Notes: generated by a model from the sequence alone, not told the origin. DNA of 64,000 nucleotides from Paenisporosarcina sp. HGH0030 (GCF_000411295.1 NZ_KE150421.1:255265-319264), one strand, 5' to 3'. Shown: positions 9,064-18,003, counted from the stretch's first letter. Made by a program: numbers and translations.

Positions 9064-9994
9064 TCTGACACGTAAACAAAAAGAAGTCGGCCTGATCGTG
9101 CTATCCAGTTTATTTTGTTTAGCAATTCTTGCCTATTCATATTTCACATTCTACTCTCCCAAAAAAGAGAGTTTAGCTGTCGCTGAAACGACGCTCACAA
9201 CGGATCGACAAGTATTGTTTGCGCTGGAACAACAACTGGCTGATCAGCCTGAAATTCCAGTCGTCAGTTCGCTTGAATTGCAAAAGAAAGTGCCTGTTGA
9301 TCCATTATCGGAACTTGTTTTATTGCAAATTGAGAAAGCGGAAGTTGTCTCACAGTCACTTGTTCAATCAGTGAGCTTTACAGAAGGACCATTTGTCATT
9401 GAATCCCCTCCAGAAGGGGTTGAGACACTTCAGGAACTTCTTGTGAGTTTGTCGATTGAAACGCCTACCTACACGACATTGGAGACTTTCATCGATGAAC
9501 TTGAAAAATTGGATCGCATATTAATCGTTGATTCGATTCAGTTCAGCTCTTCTGGTGAAGTGACAACCGTTGAACAAGAAAATGAGAAATTACAACTGAC
9601 GCTGACATTCTCGGCATTTTATCGACCAGACCTAATCGAACTACTCGAAGAAGGTCCTAAAGTCGATACGCCACCTCCAGCAGAAAAAGGGAATCCGCTT
9701 CCTGCGAACAATGGTGTTAATACTGGAGAAGTAGAGTCGAGTGAAGATGAAACTGCACTGGTGGATGGTCAGATTATCGAGAACATTGAAACGGATGAAG
9801 AAGCAACTTCCGATTCAGGCACGGTATCCAGTAATTTTGAATCTCAGACCTACACAGTTCAACCTGGCGACACTTTATACTCAATATCTATTGAATACTA
9901 TGGGGATCGATCAGGCGAACAGAAAATCAAACAAGCAAACGGTTTACATTCAAACAAAATCGTTGCAAATTCAACATTAGTCATTCAGAAATAA
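9056..9994 (+). CDS. pilO: PilO-like alignment protein fused to a C-terminal LysM domain
   Basis: The protein has 312 residues. It has a short N-terminus, one membrane helix at about 12-30, a coiled coil and a two-domain PilO-like core up to about residue 200, then an acidic linker. Residues about 263-312 are a complete LysM peptidoglycan-binding repeat (YTVQPGDTLYSIS ... LVIQK). Standard PilO has no LysM. In a Gram-positive cell this would pin the alignment complex to the wall, much as PilP/PilQ AMIN domains do in Gram-negative cells (inference). It overlaps pilN by 8 bases, consistent with coupled translation. Confidence 0.85.
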   Translation: MSSLTRKQKEVGLIVLSSLFCLAILAYSYFTFYSPKKESLAVAETTLTTDRQVLFALEQQLADQPEIPVVSSLELQKKVPVDPLSELVLLQIEKAEVVSQSLVQSVSFTEGPFVIESPPEGVETLQELLVSLSIETPTYTTLETFIDELEKLDRILIVDSIQFSSSGEVTTVEQENEKLQLTLTFSAFYRPDLIELLEEGPKVDTPPPAEKGNPLPANNGVNTGEVESSEDETALVDGQIIENIETDEEATSDSGTVSSNFESQTYTVQPGDTLYSISIEYYGDRSGEQKIKQANGLHSNKIVANSTLVIQK

Positions 9995-9999
9995 CGAAA

Positions 10000-10040
10000 C
10001 AAAAACTGGAGAGCGTACGTTGCCTCCAGTTTTTGTGTGA
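10000..10040 (+). terminator. Hairpin after pilO
   Basis: An inverted repeat AAAACTGGA ... TCCAGTTTT with a 14-base loop is followed by TGTG rather than a long T run. It lies between pilO and the prepilin peptidase gene, so it may partly separate their expression. Confidence 0.6.
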
Positions 10041-10053
10041 TTGAGAGGTATGT

Positions 10054-10809
10054 ATGGACATTCTATATACAACATTATTTTTCATATACGGACTTATTTT
10101 TGGTTCTTTCTACAATGTCGTCGGATTGCGTTTACCGAAAAATGAATCGATTGTGTCGCCGCCGTCGCACTGCACGATTTGCGATCGACGTTTGACAATC
10201 AAAGATTTAGTTCCGGTATTTTCATTTGTTTTCCTGAAAGGGAAATGTCGGGGATGTGGGACAAAAATCAATTGGATTTACCCCGTGATGGAACTTGTGA
10301 CGGGTGGTTTGTTTGCTTTCGCATTCTATCAACTAGGTTTCTCGTGGGAACTGATTGTTGCAATTTTGTTTATATCGATGCTCGTCATCATCACGGTATC
10401 AGATCTTGCTTATATGCTTATCCCAGATAAAGTCCTGTTGTTCTTTGGTGTTTTATTGATTATTGCGCGGATTTTATCTCCACTAGAGCCTTGGTGGGAC
10501 AGTATCGTAGGTGCTGCCGGAGGGTTTGGAATCTTGTTACTGATTGCGATTTTGTCGAAAGGCGGAATGGGTGGTGGCGATATTAAATTGTTCGCGGTCA
10601 TCGGTCTTGTGCTTGGGATGATTCCGACTTTATTGACATTGTTCTTTGCTGCATTTATTGGTGCAATCGTTGGCGTTATTCACTTGCGCCGCTCAAAACA
10701 AGGGCGCAAAACGCCAGTGCCTTTTGGACCGTCGATTGCACTCGCAGCCATCGTTGTATATTTTTATGGGAAACAAATACTCGATTGGTATATAAATTTG
10801 TTAGTTTAA
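10054..10809 (+). CDS. pilD: Type IV prepilin peptidase (PilD/ComC)
   Basis: This membrane aspartyl protease removes the prepilin leader and N-methylates the mature pilin. The 251-residue protein has the N-terminal domain zinc motif CTIC (C40, C43) with C65 and C68, and the two catalytic aspartates in VSDLAYMLIPD (D117) and GGGDIKL (D176). About seven to eight membrane helices are predicted. Its place before the spoIIB-like gene and maf is that of comC in B. subtilis, so the same enzyme probably serves pilus and competence pseudopilus. Confidence 0.95.
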   Translation: MDILYTTLFFIYGLIFGSFYNVVGLRLPKNESIVSPPSHCTICDRRLTIKDLVPVFSFVFLKGKCRGCGTKINWIYPVMELVTGGLFAFAFYQLGFSWELIVAILFISMLVIITVSDLAYMLIPDKVLLFFGVLLIIARILSPLEPWWDSIVGAAGGFGILLLIAILSKGGMGGGDIKLFAVIGLVLGMIPTLLTLFFAAFIGAIVGVIHLRRSKQGRKTPVPFGPSIALAAIVVYFYGKQILDWYINLLV

Positions 10810-10825
10810 CTCGAAAACTTTTTTG

Positions 10826-10855
10826 GACAAGCCGACACCGGTCTTGTCTTTTTTT
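10826..10855 (+). terminator. Rho-independent terminator after the prepilin peptidase gene
   Basis: The stem GACAAG-C-CG / CG-G-T-CTTGTC has a four-base loop and is followed by a run of seven T. It closes the pil operon. Confidence 0.85.
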
Positions 10856-10896
10856 ATTGCTCAAATGGTAGCGTTAAAGAAAAACGGGGTGATCAA

Positions 10897-11532
10897 ATGC
10901 GTCTTTCCAAAACGTTCTCAAAGTTTTCATACACATTGGCAATCATACATGGTTTTCTTATCGGAGCTGTTTCGATTGGCATATTCGCAATCTTTATTCA
11001 GTGGCAGGATAATTCGAAAGCTGAGACTCCTGAGACATCCGCAACGACTGACAAACCAGAACAAGTCGAGGTGACTGCACCGCCAAATACGACAACACCG
11101 ACTCAATTTTATGCGAAGCAACACGGTGTATTTACCACAGCCGACGGGGCTACTGCCTTGCTTCAATCAAATCCAGCAATGAAATCCGCAGCCATTGTCA
11201 TCACGGATGGAAAATATTTTGTGTGGTCCGCAGCAAGCACCGTGGAAAGTGAAGTGAAAGTGGAAGGCAGCACGGAGTCTTTCGTTAAACCATTCCGGAT
11301 CAATTCGGCAGCATGTACGGAACAAGCCATGCAAAAATTACCTGTTTTCCTTGCGAGTCCAGACCCGGCAAAATTTAATTTTGCGGACACTGGAAATAAG
11401 GGTGCCAAACCAAAGGACTGGGACTCTAACATTGCTGCTATATCAACACTTTCAAAGGAATTAAACGTCATTAGAGTTCAATTATTATCGCATTATTTCG
11501 CACAAAATGACTGCTTGAAAATTGAATTATAA
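10897..11532 (+). CDS. SpoIIB-like membrane-anchored protein (SPOR-type)
   Basis: The 211-residue protein has a short cytoplasmic N-terminus, one membrane helix at about 15-35, a Thr/Pro/Glu linker, then an extracytoplasmic domain. The segment FYAKQHGVFTTADGA and the following IVITDGKYFVW look like the first strand and second strand of a SPOR domain, as in SpoIIB. The gene occupies the exact spoIIB position between comC and maf. SpoIIB helps septal peptidoglycan hydrolysis during engulfment in B. subtilis. Similarity is weak and the protein is much shorter than B. subtilis SpoIIB, so the name rests mainly on synteny. GGGGTGA precedes the ATG. Confidence 0.6.
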   Translation: MRLSKTFSKFSYTLAIIHGFLIGAVSIGIFAIFIQWQDNSKAETPETSATTDKPEQVEVTAPPNTTTPTQFYAKQHGVFTTADGATALLQSNPAMKSAAIVITDGKYFVWSAASTVESEVKVEGSTESFVKPFRINSAACTEQAMQKLPVFLASPDPAKFNFADTGNKGAKPKDWDSNIAAISTLSKELNVIRVQLLSHYFAQNDCLKIEL

Positions 11533-11588
11533 GCCCTTTTATTTGGTCAAAATGAAATTATTGCCCTTTATACACATTTTTCAACTTC

Positions 11589-11609
11589 GACATCATTCTG
11601 TATGATGTC
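11589..11609. promoter_or_regulatory. Perfect palindrome over the maf promoter region
   Basis: GACATCAT and ATGATGTC form an 8-bp perfect inverted repeat with a 5-base spacer. It covers a plausible -10 (TATGAT, 11601-11606) and ends two bases before the maf ribosome site AAAAAGGAG. It may be an operator or a hairpin that hides the ribosome site. Confidence 0.45.
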
Positions 11610-11627
11610 AAAAAGGAGCTGATTTCA

Positions 11628-12239
11628 TTGGAATTCAAAACAACAAAACCGTTAATTTTAGCATCTGCTTCACCGAGGAGAAAAGAGTTATTATCACTAC
11701 TTGGGGTACCCTTCGAAGTGAAAACAGTGGAGATAGATGAGGAGGACATTTTCGGATGCTCGCCTGCCGAACTCGTTTGCAACATTGCGATGGAAAAAGG
11801 ACTGGCCGTCGCTGAATACAATCAGCACGCAATCGTCATCAGTGCCGATACCATGGTGTTTCTTGATGATGAGGCACTTGGGAAGCCTAAAAATGCAGAG
11901 ATGGCGAAACTGTATTTGCGGAGATTATCCGGTAGGACACATACGGTCATTACGGGAGTATCCATCTATTTTGAAGGAATTTGCAATGTGTTTTATGAAG
12001 AGACAAAAGTCACTTTTTATAAATTAACGGACGAATGGATCAACAGTTATGTGGCAAGTGGCGATTGCTACGACAAGGCAGGGGCATATGGTATCCAGAC
12101 AGCAGGTACTTTGATGGTGGAACATATTAACGGAGATTACAATAATGTTGTGGGTTTACCTATTGCGGAAGTGTATCGAGAACTTATGAATTTAGAACTG
12201 CTTGAGATGAAATCTGCTGGAGTACGATATGATAACTGA
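11628..12239 (+). CDS. maf: Maf-type nucleotide pyrophosphatase (dTTP/UTPase)
   Basis: Maf hydrolyses dTTP, UTP and modified pyrimidine nucleotides to monophosphates and is linked to septum control and DNA damage arrest. Of its 203 residues, the N-terminal signature is LILASASPRRKELL, SADT follows near residue 73 and DKAGAYGIQ near 150, the pattern of the YhdE/dTTPase subgroup. The start is TTG at 11628, set by AAAAAGGAG 10 bases upstream. The 3' end overlaps radC by 11 bases, so the two are co-translated. Confidence 0.93.
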   Translation: MEFKTTKPLILASASPRRKELLSLLGVPFEVKTVEIDEEDIFGCSPAELVCNIAMEKGLAVAEYNQHAIVISADTMVFLDDEALGKPKNAEMAKLYLRRLSGRTHTVITGVSIYFEGICNVFYEETKVTFYKLTDEWINSYVASGDCYDKAGAYGIQTAGTLMVEHINGDYNNVVGLPIAEVYRELMNLELLEMKSAGVRYDN

Positions 12240-12927
12240 AGTAAAACCGACACTGATGATTCGTGACGTCCATGCTTCCGATCGCCCACGTGAAAGACTG
12301 ATAAACCAAGGTGCAGCCGCGTTATCGAACCAAGAATTGATTGCCATTTTACTAAGGACGGGTACCAAACAGGAATCCGTCCTTCATTTGGCGAATCGAG
12401 TGTTGACGTTCTTTGAACAACTGCATGAATTGAAAAATGCAACCATCGAAGAAATCATGTCCGTTAAAGGGATTGGAGAAGCGAAAGCGGTTCAGCTGCT
12501 TGCTGCAGTAGAACTTGGTAGAAGGCTATCTTTACAACAAACAGATGAGAAATTCACCGTTCGTTCTCCGAAAGACGCTGCAACATTCTTAATGACGGAT
12601 ATGACATCTTTAAAGCAAGAAAATTTTGTCTGTCTGTTCATGAATGTTAAGAATCAAGTGATACACAAACAAACCATTTTTATCGGCAGTTTAAATGCCA
12701 GTATCGTACACCCCAGGGAGATATTCAGAGAGGCAGTGAAACGTTCAGCTGCCTCGATTATCTGTGCCCATAACCATCCGTCAGGTAACCCTTCCCCTTC
12801 ACCCGAAGACATTGAAGTAACGAAGCGAATACAGGAAGCCGGGCACATTATGGGCATCGAATTGCTCGACCATGTCATTATCGGTGATCATCAATTTATC
12901 AGTTTGAAGGAAAAGGGTTACATGTGA
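12229..12927 (+). CDS. radC: RadC family JAMM/MPN protein
   Basis: The 232 residues have an N-terminal helix-hairpin-helix region (SVKGIGEAKAVQLLA) and a C-terminal JAMM metal site HNHPSGNPSPSPED near residues 181-194. Despite the name, a role in recombinational repair is not established; its biochemical function remains unclear. It overlaps maf, as in B. subtilis where the pair is in the competence regulon. Confidence 0.93.
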   Translation: MITEVKPTLMIRDVHASDRPRERLINQGAAALSNQELIAILLRTGTKQESVLHLANRVLTFFEQLHELKNATIEEIMSVKGIGEAKAVQLLAAVELGRRLSLQQTDEKFTVRSPKDAATFLMTDMTSLKQENFVCLFMNVKNQVIHKQTIFIGSLNASIVHPREIFREAVKRSAASIICAHNHPSGNPSPSPEDIEVTKRIQEAGHIMGIELLDHVIIGDHQFISLKEKGYM

Positions 12928-12930
12928 CAC

Positions 12931-12959
12931 TGTGATTTTCTCCTTTTATCCGTTATAAT
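12931..12959 (+). promoter_or_regulatory. Probable promoter of the mre-min operon
   Basis: A consensus -10 TATAAT (12954-12959) lies 17 bases after a weak -35 TGTGAT (12931-12936). It is the first good promoter before mreB. Confidence 0.45.
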
Positions 12960-13021
12960 CAAATTTATGGTTTAAACTAAGCTAAGATTAACTGGCTAAG
13001 GATAGAAAGGAAGAACATAAC

Positions 13022-14038
13022 GTGTTTGGATTTGGAGCAAAAGATGTCGGGATTGACCTAGGCACAGCAAATACTTTGGTATTTATTAAAGGAAAAGGAA
13101 TCGTTTTACGCGAACCTTCAGTAGTTGCAAGAAATACAAATAATGGCGATATCGTTGCAGTAGGTAACGATGCTAAAAATATGATTGGTCGTACACCGGG
13201 TTCAATCGTGGCTATCCGCCCGATGAAAGATGGCGTAATTGCAGATTTTGATATTACGACTTCAATGATTCAATACTATTTAAAAGAAGCGATGAAAGCT
13301 TCTGGTGGTACGTGGAAAAAACCTAACGTCATGATTTGTGTGCCATACGGGATTACTTCGGTAGAACGTCGTGCAGTGATTGATGCAGCTCGTCAAGCGG
13401 GTGCTCGTGATGCTGTGACAATCGAAGAACCATTTGCAGCGGCAATCGGTTCGAACTTGCCAGTATGGGAACCAACAGGCAGTATGGTCGTTGATATCGG
13501 TGGAGGAACAACTGAAGTTGCAGTTATTTCACTTGGTGGTATCGTAACAAGCGAATCGGTACGTGTTGCAGGAGACGCGATGGATCATGCGATTACAAGT
13601 TACATTCGTAAAATGTATAACTTGACGATCGGTGAACGTACGGCTGAAGCAATTAAAATGGAAATCGGTTCTGCTAGAGTAATAGACAATGTCGAGAAAA
13701 TGGAAATTCGTGGTCGTGACTTAGTTACAGGTCTTCCTAAAACTATCGAAATTTCTTCTGAAGAAATTGCAGAAGCACTTCGTGAGTCGATTTCAGCTAT
13801 AATCGACGGTGTGAAAAAGACATTGGAACAAACTCCACCAGAATTATCTGCTGACGTAATGGAACGTGGAATCGTCTTAACTGGCGGTGGCGCATTACTG
13901 AAAAACTTGGACAAAGTGATTAGTGATGAGACAAGCATGCCTGTCTTCATTGCAGAAAATCCATTGGATTGCGTCGCAATTGGTACGGGAATGGCGCTAG
14001 ATCATTTGAACATGATTCGCCAAAATTCTAAACACTAA
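13022..14038 (+). CDS. mreB: Rod-shape actin homologue MreB
   Basis: MreB polymerises under the membrane and organises the elongasome. The 338 residues contain the phosphate-1 loop DLGTANTLV at 9-17, [13 protein letters not shown] for phosphate 2, and the adenosine motif [13 protein letters not shown]. Start is GTG with GAAAGGAAG upstream. It heads mreBCD-minCD, the standard Bacillales arrangement. Confidence 0.97.
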   Translation: MFGFGAKDVGIDLGTANTLVFIKGKGIVLREPSVVARNTNNGDIVAVGNDAKNMIGRTPGSIVAIRPMKDGVIADFDITTSMIQYYLKEAMKASGGTWKKPNVMICVPYGITSVERRAVIDAARQAGARDAVTIEEPFAAAIGSNLPVWEPTGSMVVDIGGGTTEVAVISLGGIVTSESVRVAGDAMDHAITSYIRKMYNLTIGERTAEAIKMEIGSARVIDNVEKMEIRGRDLVTGLPKTIEISSEEIAEALRESISAIIDGVKKTLEQTPPELSADVMERGIVLTGGGALLKNLDKVISDETSMPVFIAENPLDCVAIGTGMALDHLNMIRQNSKH

Positions 14039-14052
14039 GGAGGACCGTTCCA

Positions 14053-14958
14053 ATGCCACATTTTTTTTCGAATAAGCGTTTGATTTTGCTGCTTGTCGGG
14101 GTGATTTTTCTTGTGGCATTGATCAGCTTCTCTCTCAGAGATCGCGATAATGCGTCGTTACCTGAACAGATTATTAAGGATGTCGTTGGTTTTGGGCAAT
14201 CAATTTTCTCAAAACCAACACAGTACATAACAGGTGTTTTCGATAGTGTCGATGCTTTGTTAAATACGTACGATGAAAATAAACGTTTGAAAAGTCGTTT
14301 GGAAGAATTTGCAAAATTGCAAGCGGACGTCAACGATTTAGCATCCGAGAATACTAGACTTCGAGAAATCGTAGACAAGCAGGACGATCTCAGGGACTAT
14401 GAACCGATTCAGGCAACTGTTATCGCGAGAAATCCTGATCAGTGGGAAGAAAAAGTAATTCTTGATAAAGGGGAAGTCCATGGAGTTGAAAAAAACATGG
14501 CCATCCTTACAGCACAAGGATTGATTGGGAAAGTTGTTCTGACAACTCCATTCACTTCAACTGTAGAACTATTATCCACTCAAAATCCTAACTATCGCGT
14601 ATCTGCGATGGTAATGGGTGAAAAAGAAGTATTCGGTTTAATAGAAGGATACGATGATGAACGAAAAGAACTTATTTTAAAACGAATCGATTCCAATATT
14701 AAAATTAAAAAAGGTCAGAAAATCATGTCATCTGGACTAGGCGGGATTTTCCCGAAAGGTATATTAATCGGGGAAATAACAGAAGTCTCGACAGACGATT
14801 TCGGACTGACGAAAATGGCATATATCAAGCCAGCGGCAGATTTTGCACTACTTGATCATGTCATGATTGCGAAACGAACGATGACAACAGTAAAAAATGG
14901 TGCAGACGGCGATAACAGTGCGACGGATGAGACTTCAAAAGATGAGGACGCCTCATGA
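14053..14958 (+). CDS. mreC: Rod-shape protein MreC
   Basis: A bitopic elongasome protein of 301 residues. A membrane helix is at about 10-28, a coiled coil at about 70-115 (KRLKSRLEEFAKLQADVNDL), then the double beta-barrel domain ending near residue 280 and a short acidic tail. AAGGAGG is 7 bases before the ATG. It overlaps mreD by 4 bases (ATGA). Confidence 0.95.
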   Translation: MPHFFSNKRLILLLVGVIFLVALISFSLRDRDNASLPEQIIKDVVGFGQSIFSKPTQYITGVFDSVDALLNTYDENKRLKSRLEEFAKLQADVNDLASENTRLREIVDKQDDLRDYEPIQATVIARNPDQWEEKVILDKGEVHGVEKNMAILTAQGLIGKVVLTTPFTSTVELLSTQNPNYRVSAMVMGEKEVFGLIEGYDDERKELILKRIDSNIKIKKGQKIMSSGLGGIFPKGILIGEITEVSTDDFGLTKMAYIKPAADFALLDHVMIAKRTMTTVKNGADGDNSATDETSKDEDAS

Positions 14959-15479
14959 AGCGATTGATTATTCCAGCCATTGCCGTCGTACTGTTTTATC
15001 TTGAACCTGTGTTCGGATTATTTTCTCCCCTCGATATTAGTGGGGAGTATCGTTTTTTAATCCCTCGATTTCTCATCATGTATTTAATATTCATTTCCAT
15101 CTACTATAGTCGCAATCGCGCGATGTTGTATGCATTACTTTTTGGGCTCTTGTATGATGTGTTTTTCATTGATATTATTGGATTGTACTCTTTCTTATAT
15201 CCATTAATTTGTTTAATTGCTAGTTTTATCGTGAAATTCATTCACCAGCATCTGATTGTGACAACGGCTTTGTCACTTGTATTGGTAGCAGGTCTTGAAT
15301 TCGTGCTTTATCAATTCTTTTCATTGATCGGGTTAACAGACATTTCGCTTGCTGTATTTGTACGCGAACGATTAATTCCCACAATGATTGCAAATTCAAT
15401 TTTCTTAGTGGTGCTCGGCTGGGCATTTAAATACGTAATCAATGCACGTTTGTTGCAACGGTTAAATCAGCCAAATTGA
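14955..15479 (+). CDS. mreD: Rod-shape protein MreD
   Basis: A polytopic elongasome partner of MreC. The 174 residues are almost wholly hydrophobic with about five to six membrane helices and the YSRNRAMLYALLFGLLYDVF segment typical of the family. Its start overlaps the mreC stop. Confidence 0.93.
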   Translation: MKRLIIPAIAVVLFYLEPVFGLFSPLDISGEYRFLIPRFLIMYLIFISIYYSRNRAMLYALLFGLLYDVFFIDIIGLYSFLYPLICLIASFIVKFIHQHLIVTTALSLVLVAGLEFVLYQFFSLIGLTDISLAVFVRERLIPTMIANSIFLVVLGWAFKYVINARLLQRLNQPN

Positions 15480-15504
15480 TTCTACGCGCGAGGTGACGCA
15501 TTTG

Positions 15505-16176
15505 ATGACGAAAAAGCAACTAGTCTACATAAAAGGAACTAAAGACGGTCTAGTGCTTCGGCTTGATGATCAATGCGCATATGCCGAACTGGTGGAAGAA
15601 CTAAAACGTAAAGTATCGGACGAAGGCATCGATGGACAAGCGGAAGTCTTGCTGCAGCTTGGCAATCGCTTTTGTTCAGAAGAACAGACCAAAGAACTCA
15701 TTGCAAGCGTGCACACGTCACCACATTTACGTGTTTCACGAGTGCAGAGTGATGTCATTTCAATTGAAGAAAGCAACCGTCGAATTCTAGAGCGTCAATC
15801 CGAAACGTTTGTCGGCATCGTTCGTTCTGGACAGATTGTTCGGGCAGAAGGTGACTTGGTTGTTGTGGGAGATGTGAACCCGAATGGCAAAGTCATCGCC
15901 GGAGGAAATATTTTTGTTCTCGGTCGTTTGAAGGGAATTGCTCATGCAGGGGCGAATGGTAATAAAGAAGCAGTTATTGCTGCGTCTTGGTTGGAAGCAA
16001 CCCATCTGATGATTCATGAAGCACTAGAAATCATGACAGATGAACTAACCATTCTTTCGGAACAACCAGAAATGGAATGTGCATACTTACATGCAAATGG
16101 CTTCATCGCCATTGATAGATTGCAAGAACTGCGTTTATTAAGACCGCAATTATCTACATTTAAAGGAGGAAGCTAA
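15505..16176 (+). CDS. minC: Septum-site inhibitor MinC
   Basis: MinC blocks FtsZ assembly at the poles when recruited by MinD. The N-terminal domain occupies about residues 1-100, and the C-terminal beta-helix carries RAEGDLVVVGDVNPNGKV and GNIFVLGRLKGIAHAG. I place the start at ATG 15505, because AGGTGA (15491-15496) is then a ribosome site at normal distance; an in-frame GTG at 15493 lies inside that site and TTG 15502 is an alternative. The length is then 223 residues. MinD follows after one base. Confidence 0.93.
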   Translation: MTKKQLVYIKGTKDGLVLRLDDQCAYAELVEELKRKVSDEGIDGQAEVLLQLGNRFCSEEQTKELIASVHTSPHLRVSRVQSDVISIEESNRRILERQSETFVGIVRSGQIVRAEGDLVVVGDVNPNGKVIAGGNIFVLGRLKGIAHAGANGNKEAVIAASWLEATHLMIHEALEIMTDELTILSEQPEMECAYLHANGFIAIDRLQELRLLRPQLSTFKGGS

Positions 16177-16177
16177 T

Positions 16178-16975
16178 GTGGGAGAAGCTATAGTAATTAC
16201 TTCAGGTAAGGGAGGCGTTGGTAAAACAACGACTACTGCTAACCTCGGGACTGCATTGGCACTTCAAGGTAAGAAAGTTTGTTTAATCGACACCGATATC
16301 GGCTTACGAAACCTTGACGTTGTACTTGGTTTAGAAAACCGTATCATTTATGATCTGGTTGACGTAATTGAAGGCCGATGTAAAGTACATCAAGCTTTAG
16401 TAAAAGATAAACGTTTTGAAGATAAATTATTCCTGTTGCCAGCAGCACAAACGACTGATAAAAACGCCATTAATCCTGAACAAATGAAAGAACTTGTGAC
16501 GGAATTAAAACGCGATTACGATTATGTCGTCATTGACTGTCCAGCAGGGATTGAACAAGGTTACAAAAACGCAGTGGCAGGAGCTGACCGTGCGATCGTT
16601 GTCACAACACCTGAAATTTCAGCTGTACGTGATGCGGATCGTATCATCGGCTTGCTAGAGCAAGAAGATATTGCACCGCCAAAATTAATCATTAACCGCA
16701 TTCGTCAACATTTGATGAAATCTGGCGATGCGCTGGATGTCAATGAAATCACGACGCACCTATCCATCGACTTGCTAGGTATCATCATGGATGACGAAAA
16801 TGTCATCACCTCTTCAAATAAAGGGGAGCCTATTGTCATGGACCCAACAAACCGTGCAGCACTTGGCTACCGCAACATTGCCCGCCGTATTCTAGGCGAA
16901 TCTGTTCCATTGATGTCATTGGAACAAGAGCGAAAAGGCATGTTCTCCAAAATCAAATCCATTTTTGCAAAATAA
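16178..16975 (+). CDS. minD: Septum-site ATPase MinD
   Basis: A membrane-associated ATPase that positions MinC. Its 265 residues contain the deviant Walker A GKGGVGKTT near residue 10, the switch I region IDTDIGLRNLDVVLG and VVIDCPAGIEQG (Walker B). The C-terminal MFSKIKSIFAK is the amphipathic membrane-targeting helix. The start is GTG, one base after the minC stop, with AAAGGAGG inside the end of minC. Confidence 0.97.
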   Translation: MGEAIVITSGKGGVGKTTTTANLGTALALQGKKVCLIDTDIGLRNLDVVLGLENRIIYDLVDVIEGRCKVHQALVKDKRFEDKLFLLPAAQTTDKNAINPEQMKELVTELKRDYDYVVIDCPAGIEQGYKNAVAGADRAIVVTTPEISAVRDADRIIGLLEQEDIAPPKLIINRIRQHLMKSGDALDVNEITTHLSIDLLGIIMDDENVITSSNKGEPIVMDPTNRAALGYRNIARRILGESVPLMSLEQERKGMFSKIKSIFAK

Positions 16976-16983
16976 TTTATCTG

Positions 16984-17014
16984 AATCCCCCACTTTGATC
17001 GAGTGGGGGATTTC
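16984..17014 (+). terminator. Terminator after minD
   Basis: The perfect stem AATCCCCCACT / AGTGGGGGATT with a seven-base loop is followed by TTCTTT. It ends the mreBCD-minCD operon. Confidence 0.85.
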
Positions 17015-17040
17015 TTTAGGGAGGGAGAAGACTGAATGAT

Positions 17041-18003
17041 TTGAAATTTCACGAACTAGAAGTGTTGCGAATTTGTATATTAAAATCACGGATGGAAAAA
17101 TCCGCTAAAGTCGAGAGTAGCTATCGCAATATTAAGGCGGGTTTTTCAGGTGAAGAAAAAACTACTGCTTATTTGATGGAAGCAAATCTGACCCCGAAAG
17201 TGTCTATCTACCGCCATATCAATTTGGACAATACTCAATACGATATTATTGTTGTGACACAAAAGCTAATTTGTGTTTTAGAAGTGAAAAATATGACTGG
17301 AGAATTTTATTTCGATTCAAGCAACAATCAATTCTATCGAATCAAAAATGGGTTAAAAGATGGGATGCGCAATCCAGAATTGCAATTACAAAGAGCGGTG
17401 AAAGTTCTACAAAAAAGACTTAATCGAAATGGAGTTGATTTTCCTGTAAAAGGACTCATTATCTTGGCAAGTCGAGCTGGAATTGTTATTGAATCTCCTA
17501 CACTATTTCAAGCTGTCCCTATTGATGCTATGTGTGATTTCCTTGAACAAATGGAATCTGACAATAGGAAATTGATGACCCATGAAGAGTTGAAAAAAGT
17601 GCGTCATATTATTAAGCGTAATGGATTTAAAGTTTATGAAACGGATATTCTTGAGCACCATGGTGTTACACGTTCTTCAATTAAAACTGGCGTTAGGTGT
17701 TTGAAATGCTTTGAGATATCGATGACTCGGATTTTTTCAACATGGTTATGTACTCGATGTAGCCATCGTGACAAAGGTGCTCATATCGCTGCGCTCCAAG
17801 AATATCTATTATTGTTCGGGCGCGAAGTGAGTAGTGATCGATTAAAGTGGTGGCTGGGAATAGAAGATAAATATTTTATTAAACGGATAGTGAAGGAAGT
17901 TTCCGAAAATAGTATAGGTAGCTCACGCAATCGAACCTATGTGCTTTCATTCAAACCTTGGGTGTTAGAACCATTTTTGACTTCGGAACTGAGAAGGAAT
18001 TAG
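17041..18003 (+). CDS. NERD-domain protein with C-terminal zinc ribbon
   Basis: The 320 residues include a nuclease-related (NERD) domain at about 20-150. It is recognised by GFSGEEKTTAYL, a conserved YDIIVVTQK-LICVLEVKNMTG strand pair (acidic and Lys residues as in PD-(D/E)XK folds) and NPELQLQRAV. Four cysteines, C220/C223 (CLKC) and C237/C240 (CTRC), make a zinc ribbon. The function of NERD proteins is unproven; a nucleic-acid role is inferred from the fold. Start is TTG with GGGAGGGAGAAG upstream. B. subtilis has no gene here between minD and spoIVFA, so it is an insertion. Its stop codon TAG belongs to the edge of a dispersed repeat. Confidence 0.82.
   Translation: MKFHELEVLRICILKSRMEKSAKVESSYRNIKAGFSGEEKTTAYLMEANLTPKVSIYRHINLDNTQYDIIVVTQKLICVLEVKNMTGEFYFDSSNNQFYRIKNGLKDGMRNPELQLQRAVKVLQKRLNRNGVDFPVKGLIILASRAGIVIESPTLFQAVPIDAMCDFLEQMESDNRKLMTHEELKKVRHIIKRNGFKVYETDILEHHGVTRSSIKTGVRCLKCFEISMTRIFSTWLCTRCSHRDKGAHIAALQEYLLLFGREVSSDRLKWWLGIEDKYFIKRIVKEVSENSIGSSRNRTYVLSFKPWVLEPFLTSELRRN

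Noticed and set aside
10897-11532. Confident SpoIIB assignment
   Set aside because: Sequence similarity by eye is weak; only the location and a SPOR-like segment support it, so the gene symbol was left blank.
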